From positions 1 to 64,000 of the forward strand of contig JALHRS010000015.1 of the NCBI GenBank assembly GCA_022841325.1: 64,000 bases of DNA, in the 5' to 3' direction. This DNA comes from Lysobacterales bacterium. Lineage in GTDB: Bacteria; Pseudomonadota; Gammaproteobacteria; Xanthomonadales; SZUA-5. Below, in pieces: positions 19,481-27,222 of the stretch (position 1 is its first letter; every line of letters begins with the position of its first letter). Under the pieces are notes generated by a model. That model saw only the letters and a list, made by a program, of their open reading frames with translations, made no database searches and was not told the DNA's origin. Position numbers and translations under genes: made by a program.

Positions 19481-19992
19481 GTTGCTAGCTGGCTCTGCGC
19501 GGTTTCGAAAACGACGACGCCATCGCGGTTGTAGTTGCGGTGATCGGGATGCTCAATGCTGGCGTACGCCAAGCGGTCTCCACGCATTTCTCCGGGCCAC
19601 ACGGCAACGACGCGGCGTGAGTGCGCCAACCGTTTGATGAGGTCGAGTGGACTGATCTTTAGGCTCGGCTCGAACAGCACTTCCAGGTTGTCCAGCAGCA
19701 GTGGCGCGTCGGTGCTGGCGCTGTCCGTGATCTCGCGCAGCAACTCGTACGTCGAGAAACCGCGCTCTGACGAAGGCGTAGCTGCGAGGCGATGAGCCAA
19801 GTTCGCACCTACGTTGAACGGCGCGGTGTTCAGTCGCTGGGCCAATGCGCGCAACAACCGTGTCTTGCCACCGTTTCCAGTGAGTAGCAGCAGCTTGCTT
19901 TGAAGATCGCCGATCTCGGCGACCAGCCGTTCGAGCGCATCGAGCGAAGTGAGCGCGGCGGCACCTACGGCAGTGGCGTTCGAGCCATTCAT
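19477..19992 (-). CDS. brxF: BrxF, small P-loop ATPase of type 3 BREX
   Basis: The 171-residue protein has a compact Walker A-like 'LLTGNGGKTRLL' (about 37-48) and a Walker B-like 'LLLDNLEVLF' (about 98-107). BrxF occurs only in type 3 BREX and is always beside brxC, as here. It begins inside the HTH stop (ATGA) and its own stop overlaps brxC by 4 bases. The Walker A spacing is slightly shortened compared with GxxxxGK[ST], which is usual in this family. Confidence 0.88.
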   Translation of the reverse strand: MNGSNATAVGAAALTSLDALERLVAEIGDLQSKLLLLTGNGGKTRLLRALAQRLNTAPFNVGANLAHRLAATPSSERGFSTYELLREITDSASTDAPLLLDNLEVLFEPSLKISPLDLIKRLAHSRRVVAVWPGEMRGDRLAYASIEHPDHRNYNRDGVVVFETAQSQLAT

Positions 19993-20210
19993 ACCTTCCC
20001 CCGGTCGAGCTTGGGCTGAGCCTGAGTGTCAATTCGGGCCGCGATCCACCGATCCAGCTCTGTGCGCCGGAAGCGCCAGGTGCCGCCCAGCTTGAACGCC
20101 GGAATCTCGCCATTGGTAGCAAGGCGATAGACCGTCCGTTTTCCGGCCTTCAAGTACATCGCCACCTCATCCAGCGTAAGAATTTCGCCTTCGATGCTTG
20201 CCATCGCCAT
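19989..20210 (-). CDS. Excisionase-family (MerR-like) helix-turn-helix protein
   Basis: The 73-residue protein is a single HTH_17 domain: 'LTLDEVAMYLKAGKRTVYRL' followed by the 'IPAFKLGGTWRFRRTELDRW' wing. It is the first gene of the BREX operon and overlaps brxF by 4 bases, so it is co-translated with the system. The family includes phage excisionases and small transcription factors. An autoregulator of the BREX operon is the likeliest role; an excisionase for the island is the alternative. No WYL-type BrxR is present nearby. Confidence 0.75.
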   Translation of the reverse strand: MAMASIEGEILTLDEVAMYLKAGKRTVYRLATNGEIPAFKLGGTWRFRRTELDRWIAARIDTQAQPKLDRGKV

Positions 20211-20498
20211 GCCTTGCCGACCGTGACATCAGATTGCCAAGTCTAGCCAACTCAGCCAGACAACGGTGTCTCGCCGCATCAGCTTGGCGAGGTTTGACAT
20301 ACCCGTATCTCGCCCGCTGAGACTGGCCGGTCACGGGAGCGCATCGGGACCGACCCGAGCAGAGTCATCGTCCTTCCTACGCGGACGATGCCGGTTGATA
20401 GTGGCATGGAGTCGCGGCGAAATCAGCGAAATTAGCGCTGCGACAAGCACTTGCGGCCATCTCGCGATGGCGAAACCGGCGAAAAAATCCCCGGCGCC
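20211..20498. promoter_or_regulatory. 288-base gap upstream of the BREX operon
   Basis: This is the only sizeable non-coding gap between the recombinase/ParB/DUF3987 cassette and the BREX operon, which run in the same direction, so the BREX promoter should lie here. No ORF on either strand looks real. No confident -35/-10 pair could be assigned by eye on the minus strand. Confidence 0.5.
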
Positions 20499-21890
20499 CT
20501 ACGCCGCGGACAGCCGGTATACCCGCAGAGGTGCGCCCGGGGCTCCGTCAGCACGCTCGCTCCACTGCACGGTGATCCTTGGTGGCGTGGCCGCCAACAG
20601 GTGCTCCAAACACGCGTCGATCCGCGACTTGGACACCTTGCCACGAAAGCACTCGGTGTTGATTTGGCTGCGCGTGGCCTGGCCACGCTCGCGAAGGTAG
20701 ACCAAAACTCGGTTCGACAGATCCAGCACTTGCGCCAGCTTCGCTTCCTCGGCGGCGCTGACGAAGACGAAACGCACGGATGCCGTGGCGTGCCGAATCC
20801 ACGCCATCGCTGCATCGATGTGTATCGCGTCGACTCGCGTTTGCAGATCGGTGAGCGCCATGAGCATCGCGAGCCGGAGCAACATCGGCGCGCGGCGCTC
20901 CAACAGCGCGCCAACCACGCCATCGCCCAGGTCGTCGTTCAGTTCACCGCGGTAGAACTGGGCGTAGCGCCATTGCGCCTGCGGCGACAAATCCACCCGC
21001 AGATGGTCGCGTTCGTTGTGCCGGTCGGCGCGAGTGAAGGCCAGAACCTCACGCGTCCGCAAGGCCAACTGCTCGACCACGGCTTGCGGCGTTTCCTTCG
21101 GGAACGGCAGCATCCGCGTGCGCTCGGCCCAGATCATCAGGAATCGATTGGCGAAGCCATTGGTGAGATCGCGCGAGCTCATCAGGCCGGTCAGTTCCCC
21201 GGGCGAGATCGCGCCGCTCAGGCAGACGTGCGGATCGCTGGCGTAGAGCCGGTTCGACTTGGTGGCGGGCTTGAGGTCGACGCCATCCCAGCAGTCGCGC
21301 AGCGCTGCCGACAGCGTGTTGCCGTCGCGCCGCCCCTGATGCAGCACGTTGGCAAACTCGGACTCGACTACCCACAGCCGCTTGTCCTCGATGGCAAGCA
21401 CGTCCTGCCGACCCTGCCGGTAGCCGTCATGCATCAAAGCGACAAGGCCTTCGCGGCTGGATAGGCCGCCACGATGGACCTGCGGCGCCAAGGGTCCGTC
21501 CATTGCGCGCAGCGCCTGATCAATGCGCAGCACCAGCGACACGGCGTCGCCTTTGCGACCTCGACCTGAGCGCCCGACGTGCAGGCAGAACAGGCGTGCG
21601 TGGTGTCGGGTGTTGCCGATGGGGAGGTACACGCCGCGCCCGATAGCGCAGGACAGGTAGGTCATGAAGTTCGCCGCGATAGCGTAGGCGTTAGTCTCGG
21701 TGCCCTCACTGCCCGCGCGGGCGACCTCGCCGATCAAGCCGTAGAGACAGGCGGAATCGGCCTGCGGTGCATTTCGGTGCGCAAGCGCCGCCATCTCGTC
21801 GTCAGCCACACCGCAAAAGTGCTGCGCGTCGGACGCTGCGTTTGCTGCGTCCAAGTCGGGCAGACCTGCAGTGTCGACGCCGCCATTCAC
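20499..21890 (-). CDS. DUF3987/YfjI-like P-loop protein
   Basis: Start at GTG 21890 overlaps the ParB stop (GTGA); the open frame continues upstream but without coding character. The 463-residue protein resembles DUF3987 (YfjI) proteins of mobile elements: an ATP-site-like 'GRSGRGRKGDA' (about 109-119), an acidic 'LWVVESEFANVL' that may be Walker B, and 'FANRFLMIWAERT', followed by a C-terminal winged-helix-like segment with 'RGQATRSQIN'. DUF3987 proteins are primase/helicase-like replication proteins of plasmids and integrative elements. It is the last gene of the recombinase cassette. Confidence 0.7.
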   Translation of the reverse strand: MNGGVDTAGLPDLDAANAASDAQHFCGVADDEMAALAHRNAPQADSACLYGLIGEVARAGSEGTETNAYAIAANFMTYLSCAIGRGVYLPIGNTRHHARLFCLHVGRSGRGRKGDAVSLVLRIDQALRAMDGPLAPQVHRGGLSSREGLVALMHDGYRQGRQDVLAIEDKRLWVVESEFANVLHQGRRDGNTLSAALRDCWDGVDLKPATKSNRLYASDPHVCLSGAISPGELTGLMSSRDLTNGFANRFLMIWAERTRMLPFPKETPQAVVEQLALRTREVLAFTRADRHNERDHLRVDLSPQAQWRYAQFYRGELNDDLGDGVVGALLERRAPMLLRLAMLMALTDLQTRVDAIHIDAAMAWIRHATASVRFVFVSAAEEAKLAQVLDLSNRVLVYLRERGQATRSQINTECFRGKVSKSRIDACLEHLLAATPPRITVQWSERADGAPGAPLRVYRLSAA

Positions 21891-22771
21891 TTGTCCAGCG
21901 ACGTGGCTTGGACGATGCGACCGAATTCGGTAAGCATGTCCGAGTGCTTCTGGGTGAGAAAACGAAACACCGCCTCGTTGCCCAGCAGCTTGCCGAGATA
22001 TCCCCGGGCCAGCACCAGGTTGAGCATGTCCTGGCTGTAGGACTGCTCGATCAGTTTGAACTGCTCGTGCAGGTTCCCCATCTCGCGCTCCATCTTCATC
22101 ATCTGGCCGGCGGTGACGCCCTCCATCTTCTTGGGTTTGGTTTCGCCGACCAGCAGATTCGCCGGCGTGGCGACCAGCAGCGCTCGGGCGAAGGCCACGG
22201 TCAGGTTGTTGGAGGACAGCATCAGCTCCACGCACTCGACCTGCCGTGTCGGCTTCATCTTGCGCAGCACTGCACTGAGGTGGAACGAGAACTGCTGATC
22301 CTTCAGCAACTCGGCGGTTTCCGGCGCGATGCCTTCGAGCAGGTTCAGTTTCCGAAAGATGCTGGTGACGTCGACGTCCAGCGCCTCGGCGAGCTTGGCG
22401 GGGGTGACCACGCCTTGCTTGACGGCGCGCTGGATCATCACGTGCTCCTGGATCGTCGACAGCCGGTTGATCCGGTTGTTGTAGGTGTAGCTCTCGTCGT
22501 CGGTGGCGATCAGGCAGGGCGCGTCGGTGTAGCCTAGTTCCGTCAGCGCCGCCATGCGTGTATGGCCATCGAGCAGCAGGTGTTTGCCGGTCTTCTTGTC
22601 CTTGGGACTGACCGAAAGCGGCTCGATCAGGCCGACGGCCTTGATCGAGGCTGCGATCTGCTTGAACTTGCGGGTCTCGGTCAGGCCCACCGGCTGCTTG
22701 TGCGAGAGCAGGATCGCGTCAAGCGGTAGTGTTTGCGGTTGGAACAGGAAACCCAGCGGCACGGTGCTCAT
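21887..22771 (-). CDS. ParB N-terminal-domain protein (second copy), RepB-like
   Basis: Start at ATG 22771 overlaps the previous stop (ATGA). The 294-residue protein has the ParB/Srx fold core 'KHLLLDGHTRMAALTELGY' and a helix-turn-helix region ('TPAKLAEALDVDVTSIFRKL'), then a helical C-terminal part typical of RepB-type partition proteins. No ParA/RepA ATPase gene is nearby, so classic plasmid partition is unlikely. Tight coupling to a serine recombinase and another ParB suggests a DNA-binding role for the mobile element. Confidence 0.8.
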   Translation of the reverse strand: MSTVPLGFLFQPQTLPLDAILLSHKQPVGLTETRKFKQIAASIKAVGLIEPLSVSPKDKKTGKHLLLDGHTRMAALTELGYTDAPCLIATDDESYTYNNRINRLSTIQEHVMIQRAVKQGVVTPAKLAEALDVDVTSIFRKLNLLEGIAPETAELLKDQQFSFHLSAVLRKMKPTRQVECVELMLSSNNLTVAFARALLVATPANLLVGETKPKKMEGVTAGQMMKMEREMGNLHEQFKLIEQSYSQDMLNLVLARGYLGKLLGNEAVFRFLTQKHSDMLTEFGRIVQATSLDK

Positions 22772-23688
22772 GCGCTGCTCCCGCGCGGCCAGACCCGATC
22801 CGCCAGATACTGCGGCAAGGTGTCCAGCCCCTCGGCACGCAGCAGGTTGGTGAAGTTCTCGTCGGCCAGCAGCTCGTGCAGTGCACCAACGACGAACAGC
22901 AGGCAACGCTGCGCGAACTCAGCCTTCCTGACCATTTGTTTCTGTCGCTCAACCTCGCGCTGGTAGCTACGCACGAGGCTAGACGGCGTGACATCCGTCG
23001 ACGGCGCGTTCTTGCGCGATGTCGCGCCGCGCGCGAGCGACCGGCCCAGCGTTCGACGGCGCTCAATCACACGACGCGCCTGGATCAACTGACTGCCGCG
23101 CAGCTTGCCGGACTCGTAGGCATCTTGCAGGGCGGACTGGATCGCCTTGTCGTCGTTGCCCGCGCCTGCGATGGTGATCGCCGCATTCAGTGGGATGCGT
23201 CCTGATTCGACGGCCATCAGCAGCCGCTCCTCGCCGTTGTTCAGGAGGTACAGCACGCCTTGGACGTATTCGGTGCTGAGGCCGGTCTTGTCCGCAATGG
23301 CCTTCTTGTCGTAGCCCTTGTCGCGCAACTGGCCGATGCCGACCAGCAGTTCCACTGGATGAAATTTGCGCCGGGCGATGTTCTCGGTGAGGCTCATGAT
23401 GTATGCCTCCTCGGTACCGACCTCCACCACGAGCGCCGGGATGCTGTCCTGCTTGAGCGACTTGTACGCTTTCAACCGGCCTTCGCCGCAGATGAGCAAG
23501 TAGTGCTCGCCGCCATTCGTGCCCGGACGCGGCGTGACTGTGATGGGCTTTTTCAGGCCGATGTCGCGGATGTTGCCGACGATCTCGTGGAACACGCGGT
23601 GATTGCGCTCGCGCGTGTTGAGCACCTCGATGCTACCGATGGGAATCATCCGCAATTCGGCCCCGCGGTGTTGCTTGCTCTGATTCAT
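22768..23688 (-). CDS. ParB/RepB-like DNA-binding protein (first copy)
   Basis: Start at ATG 23688 overlaps the recombinase stop (ATGA). The 306-residue protein shows the ParB N-terminal nuclease-like domain: 'IPIGSIEVLNTRERN', 'YLLICGEGRLKAYKSL', then the highly conserved 'SLTENIARRKFHPVEL', and an HTH ('DKKAIADKTGLSTEYVQGVL'). The C-terminal part fits RepB-type proteins. It shares the fold but little sequence with the following ParB, so the two are probably ancient paralogues with distinct jobs. No parS-like site was recognised. Confidence 0.82.
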   Translation of the reverse strand: MNQSKQHRGAELRMIPIGSIEVLNTRERNHRVFHEIVGNIRDIGLKKPITVTPRPGTNGGEHYLLICGEGRLKAYKSLKQDSIPALVVEVGTEEAYIMSLTENIARRKFHPVELLVGIGQLRDKGYDKKAIADKTGLSTEYVQGVLYLLNNGEERLLMAVESGRIPLNAAITIAGAGNDDKAIQSALQDAYESGKLRGSQLIQARRVIERRRTLGRSLARGATSRKNAPSTDVTPSSLVRSYQREVERQKQMVRKAEFAQRCLLFVVGALHELLADENFTNLLRAEGLDTLPQYLADRVWPRGSSA

Positions 23689-25247
23689 GCTGCCCTCCGA
23701 ATGCGGCAACGCCGGGCCATGCCGTAGAGGTACTCGAGGCCGTCGAAACGATAGCTGTCGAACTCGATAGCGTTGCGGTCGGCGAGGTGAATGCGTTGCT
23801 GGCCGAAGTCCAGGCGCGGCAGCAGGTAGTAGTCGAGCGGGGCTTGATTGGTCTCATCGAGCCGGACGGCGACCGTGATGTCGGGCGCCAGGCTAGTGTC
23901 GAACCGCACCTTCCAACGGCGGCGACCATCGTCGAGCAATTGGCAGCGGGACAGCACCAGCGAGATGGTGAACTCGCGGTTGACTGTGAGGAGGTCGGTC
24001 GCGGGATCACGTTCGACCGCACCGCCGACATCGCTGATCCTCCGTTCGGTCTGGCCGACGATCTCCGGATGCAGACGACGCAGGAACTGATTGACCTCCA
24101 GATACTGGTAATCCCGGTCCGGCGTGAAGCCTACCGTTTGGTACGCGCGGATCAGGCTGCCGAAGCGATGCGCGTATGCGGCTGACGACGGCATGCCTTC
24201 CGCTTCGTCGATGATCAGGCCGGAGAGGTAGCCGTGCTGTTGGAACAAGCGTCGCAGCTTCTCGATCAGTTCCTCGTCGCTGAACCGGTGCGCTCGTTCG
24301 CGCAAGATACCCTGTGCGGTGAAGAACAGTTCGGGCGGCACGATGCCCTCGAACGCGCCTTCCTTCTTGATCCACATCTCCGGGCGGTTCACGACCCGAA
24401 GCTTCTTGAGCTTGAACGAGCGCCGGTTGTAGACGTTGTTGCCGATGTACTTCTCGTTCGACAGGACTTCGCGCACGGTGGCCCGCGTCCAGTCACGTCC
24501 GAGGTCCGTGAGGATGCCGCCTGCGTTGAGGCGGTCGGCGATCTCGGTTTCGAGCAAGTTGCCTTCGACGAACCAGCGGTAGATCTGGTTGACGTTGGCG
24601 ACCTCGGGGTCTGGGCCCGGCATCAGGATTACGCGGTCGGTTTGCAGGCTCTTGTGCTCGCCGCGCGCGAGTTCGCCTTTGACCGAACCAGACTGGTCGA
24701 TCAGCACACGGCGCAGGCCGTAGCCCGCAGGACCGCCTTGCCGGAAGCCCAATTCGATCAGGCGGCACTGCCCGGCGAACACCTTCGCCGACAGTTCACG
24801 GCTGTATTCGCCCGCCATCGCGCGCTTGACGCCCTTGACGATGGTGGACACTGGCGAGCCGTCGTTCTCGAACTGCTCGGCGCAGTAGGCCACCTGAATT
24901 CCGGCGCGGCGGCAGATGTACTCGTAGTACGCGCTTTCGTCGGCGTCTTGGAATCGGCCCCAGCGGCTGACATCGTAGACAAGGATGATCTGGAAATCGG
25001 CCTTGCCTGCCTGCACGTCGCTGATCAGTTGCTGCAAGGCTTGGCGGCCGTCGATGCGCAGCCCGCTTTTGCCTTCGTCAGCGTAGGTGCGGACGATCTC
25101 GAGGTTGCGCCGGGCGGCGTACTCGCGGATTTTGTCGCCCTGGTTCTCCGTCGAGTACTGCTGGTGCTCCGTGGACATGCGCACGTACTGCGCCGCGCGG
25201 AACAGCGTTTGTCTGGGCTCGTCCTCAGTAGGCGCGCTGGCATGCAT
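23685..25247 (-). CDS. Large serine recombinase (resolvase/invertase family)
   Basis: Start at ATG 25247; the frame extends to a TTG at 25358 with weak coding character. The 520-residue enzyme has the resolvase catalytic domain with Ser about 25 in 'QYVRMSTEHQQYSTENQ', Arg-containing 'ILVYDVSRWGRF' and 'GEYSRELSAKV', a Recombinase domain with 'GPAGYGLRRVL', and a C-terminal region with 'SNEKYIGNNVYNRRSFKLKK'. It would catalyse strand exchange through a 5'-phosphoserine intermediate and is the best candidate integrase in the window. It begins a coupled operon with two parB-like genes and the DUF3987 gene. Confidence 0.88.
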   Translation of the reverse strand: MHASAPTEDEPRQTLFRAAQYVRMSTEHQQYSTENQGDKIREYAARRNLEIVRTYADEGKSGLRIDGRQALQQLISDVQAGKADFQIILVYDVSRWGRFQDADESAYYEYICRRAGIQVAYCAEQFENDGSPVSTIVKGVKRAMAGEYSRELSAKVFAGQCRLIELGFRQGGPAGYGLRRVLIDQSGSVKGELARGEHKSLQTDRVILMPGPDPEVANVNQIYRWFVEGNLLETEIADRLNAGGILTDLGRDWTRATVREVLSNEKYIGNNVYNRRSFKLKKLRVVNRPEMWIKKEGAFEGIVPPELFFTAQGILRERAHRFSDEELIEKLRRLFQQHGYLSGLIIDEAEGMPSSAAYAHRFGSLIRAYQTVGFTPDRDYQYLEVNQFLRRLHPEIVGQTERRISDVGGAVERDPATDLLTVNREFTISLVLSRCQLLDDGRRRWKVRFDTSLAPDITVAVRLDETNQAPLDYYLLPRLDFGQQRIHLADRNAIEFDSYRFDGLEYLYGMARRCRIRRAA

Positions 25248-25404
25248 GGGCTCGGTCACTTTGCTGGTGGCGTACTCTCCAGCCGCTGCCTTCCATGGAT
25301 TCAGGGCCGCCTGACAGCTGCGTAGGCCCGAAAAATCCTTGTAGAGCAATGGGTTCAAGACGCCGGATACGCACGACGCTAGCGATGGCTCTGCAGGCTG
25401 TCGA

Positions 25405-25863
25405 TCACGTCATCTCTTGACGCGTCCATCTTTCGCGGTCTGTTTCGCCCAGCGGTGTGATCTCGACGATCCACGAACTGTCGCTCCTGCTGGGGAGATC
25501 GGGACGCAGGCTAATCCAGTAGAGATCCGGCGGCAGAATTGACACGTCCATCTTTGCAGGATCGACAGCAATCCCCGGCAACGCCAGACGTCGCCCGTCG
25601 TTCCGAGCGGAACTGACACGGTCTCGCGCGGCAGACACTTGCTGCGCCTGCCGCCAGCCGCGCCAGTATTCGCCGTTTCTGGCCGACCACGCGCGTTGCG
25701 CCGCACGCTGATTGGCCTGATAGTCGGGATCGCTGCGCAGCTTGTCTTTCTGCCACTGGCGCTTGCGCGCCCGCTGGCACTCGGGCGACGAGCAGTAGGC
25801 TTGGTCGGGAACTTGTGGGCGGGGTTCGAAAGTCTTGCTACAGCCGGCACAGTGTCGGGGCAT
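25405..25863 (-). CDS. Small conserved Cys-containing protein upstream of recombinase
   Basis: Start chosen at ATG 25863, preceded by GGAGA at good spacing; ATG 25878 is an alternative. The 152-residue protein has a short N-terminal Cys cluster, CAGC then 'YCSSPECQRARK', which could hold zinc, followed by a basic, Arg/Gln/Trp-rich helical region. No known catalytic motif is seen. Its position just upstream of the recombinase on the same strand, with a 157-base gap, suggests it belongs to the mobile-element cassette and binds nucleic acid. Function is unknown. Confidence 0.6.
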   Translation of the reverse strand: MPRHCAGCSKTFEPRPQVPDQAYCSSPECQRARKRQWQKDKLRSDPDYQANQRAAQRAWSARNGEYWRGWRQAQQVSAARDRVSSARNDGRRLALPGIAVDPAKMDVSILPPDLYWISLRPDLPSRSDSSWIVEITPLGETDRERWTRQEMT

Positions 25864-25964
25864 CGTCGGGGTCTCCATGCATGTCCACTGGAAACCGCGA
25901 CCGATCAGCGCGACCGGAGGATCACGCGCGCGATGTGACGCTTCATGGGAGCGAAGCCACGCAA

Positions 25965-26576
25965 TTACTCGTGGGCGACCATCTCCATATAGGGGCGTAT
26001 CACGTTGGCGACCCGGCAACACCCTGCGTATCGCCACAGGTCATCCGCTGAGGCCTTTCGCGCCCTCCAGGCATCCTTCAGCGCTTCCATCGCCACATCC
26101 AGCCCGATTTTGTTGCGGTGCTTGAAGCAGTCCACGACCGTCTTGGCCGCGCCGTAGATCCGCAGGTTCACACCGTCGCGCCGATGTTCCTCGATGCCCG
26201 CCGCATGGACGTCGCCTGTCATCTGCACCATCCGAATCGGCGGCCAGTCGATACGGGGCGGGTGGCTGCCGCGCGGCATAGCGATCCAGACCTGGCGCGG
26301 CAGTTGCGTCGTGAGCCCATGGAATTGCAGTGCGGTGAGCATGCAGAAGACGGCCTGCGGCACCTTGGCCGCCACCACCACGAGGCTTTCGTGCTCCGAC
26401 GTCGGATGATTCGGCAGGCGGTAGAGGCCACGCCCGACTTTGTCCAGCAGGCCAGCGGCAGTCATGCGCGTCAACACGGCCCGGGGCACTTCGATGACAT
26501 CCAGATCACTGGCGCGCAGGAGCCCCTTCCGGCTGGCCAGATCATGGACACGCTGGGCTTGTGTGTCGGCGGGCAT
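25965..26576 (-). CDS. AbiEi-type antitoxin (type IV toxin-antitoxin family), no AbiEii partner seen
   Basis: The 203-residue protein has an N-terminal winged helix ('GLLRASDLDVIEVPRAVLTR' then 'LDKVGRGLYRLP') and the AbiEi C-terminal domain with 'RIYGAAKTVVDCFKHRNKIG'. AbiEi antitoxins repress their operon and neutralise the nucleotidyltransferase toxin AbiEii. No AbiEii-like gene (GSx10DxD nucleotidyltransferase) lies next to it; downstream is the Cys-containing protein. It may be an orphan regulator or immunity remnant. Confidence 0.82.
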   Translation of the reverse strand: MPADTQAQRVHDLASRKGLLRASDLDVIEVPRAVLTRMTAAGLLDKVGRGLYRLPNHPTSEHESLVVVAAKVPQAVFCMLTALQFHGLTTQLPRQVWIAMPRGSHPPRIDWPPIRMVQMTGDVHAAGIEEHRRDGVNLRIYGAAKTVVDCFKHRNKIGLDVAMEALKDAWRARKASADDLWRYAGCCRVANVIRPYMEMVAHE

Positions 26577-26849
26577 GGTTCAGAGTATGTTCCGTTATTT
26601 CGTCTATTTCAATTTGGCGACGAATAAACGGAACTTCCGTCATGCCGCCACGTGGTGGCCGACGTATACCGATCCGACGCCCATTTCCGTCCATTCAGGG
26701 CGCGACGGTGGTCTGTTCGATTCCGCGTTTGAGGATCGAACAGCAAGAGTCCGAATGGCCAGCGCCAAATCGGCCATCAGACACCGTAATGCTTCGAGAA
26801 ATTCTGAACGTCGCGGTAGAGTTGCACTTCCCATCGGAGGAGCATGCGC
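26577..26849. other. Divergent intergenic region AbiEi / YegP
   Basis: This 273-base region separates the divergent AbiEi and YegP genes and should contain both promoters. The segment beside AbiEi is notably A/T-rich ('ccgttatttcgtctatttc'), fitting a promoter/operator zone, but exact boxes are not assigned. A good ribosome binding site, ggagga, precedes the YegP start at 26850. Confidence 0.4.
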
Positions 26850-27182
26850 ATGGCCGGCAAGTTCGTGGTGAAGACCGCCAGCAACGGCGAGACGTATTTC
26901 CGCCTGCAGGCGGGCAACGGCGAGACCATCCTCAAGAGCGAGATGTACTCGTCCAAGGCGGCCGCGCTCAACGGCATCGAGTCGGTTCGCAAAAACGCGC
27001 CCGACGACGCGCGCTATGAGCGCAAGACCGCGGCCGGTGGCCAGTTCATGTTCAACCTCAAGGCTGCCAACCACCAGGTCATCGGCACCAGCGAGACGTA
27101 CAAGTCCGAAGCATCGCGCGAGGGCGGCATCGCATCGGTCAAGGCCAACGCGCCGGATGCCAAGGTCGACGACCAGACGTGA
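26850..27182 (+). CDS. YegP-family protein, tandem DUF1508
   Basis: Start at ATG 26850, which has proper spacing to the ggagga site; ATG 26844 is too close. The 110-residue product contains two tandem DUF1508 repeats: 'GKFVVKTASNGETYFRLQAG' and 'YSSKAAALNGIESVRKNA', then 'GQFMFNLKAANHQVIGTSE' and 'ASREGGIASVKANA'. YegP proteins are small soluble proteins of unclear function found across proteobacteria and often in accessory regions. Length and duplication are normal. Confidence 0.88.
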   Translation: MAGKFVVKTASNGETYFRLQAGNGETILKSEMYSSKAAALNGIESVRKNAPDDARYERKTAAGGQFMFNLKAANHQVIGTSETYKSEASREGGIASVKANAPDAKVDDQT

Positions 27183-27222
27183 CGATCCGCAGATCGATCA
27201 GTACCAAGGTCTGCCGGTAAGC

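Noticed and set aside
3498..20210. Assignment as type 1 BREX or DISARM
   Set aside because: There is no brxB, brxL or WYL gene as in type 1, and pglZ is present, which DISARM lacks; brxF beside brxC and a BrxHII-type helicase indicate type 3.
21891..22235. N-terminal extension of the DUF3987-like protein
   Set aside because: The extension overlaps the ParB gene out of frame and is Arg/Gly/Gln low-complexity; GTG 21890 in a GTGA overlap is the better start.
22768..23688. Plasmid origin or partition locus
   Set aside because: Two ParB-like genes are present but no ParA, no replication initiator of a known plasmid type and no iteron array were seen, so an integrated element is more likely.
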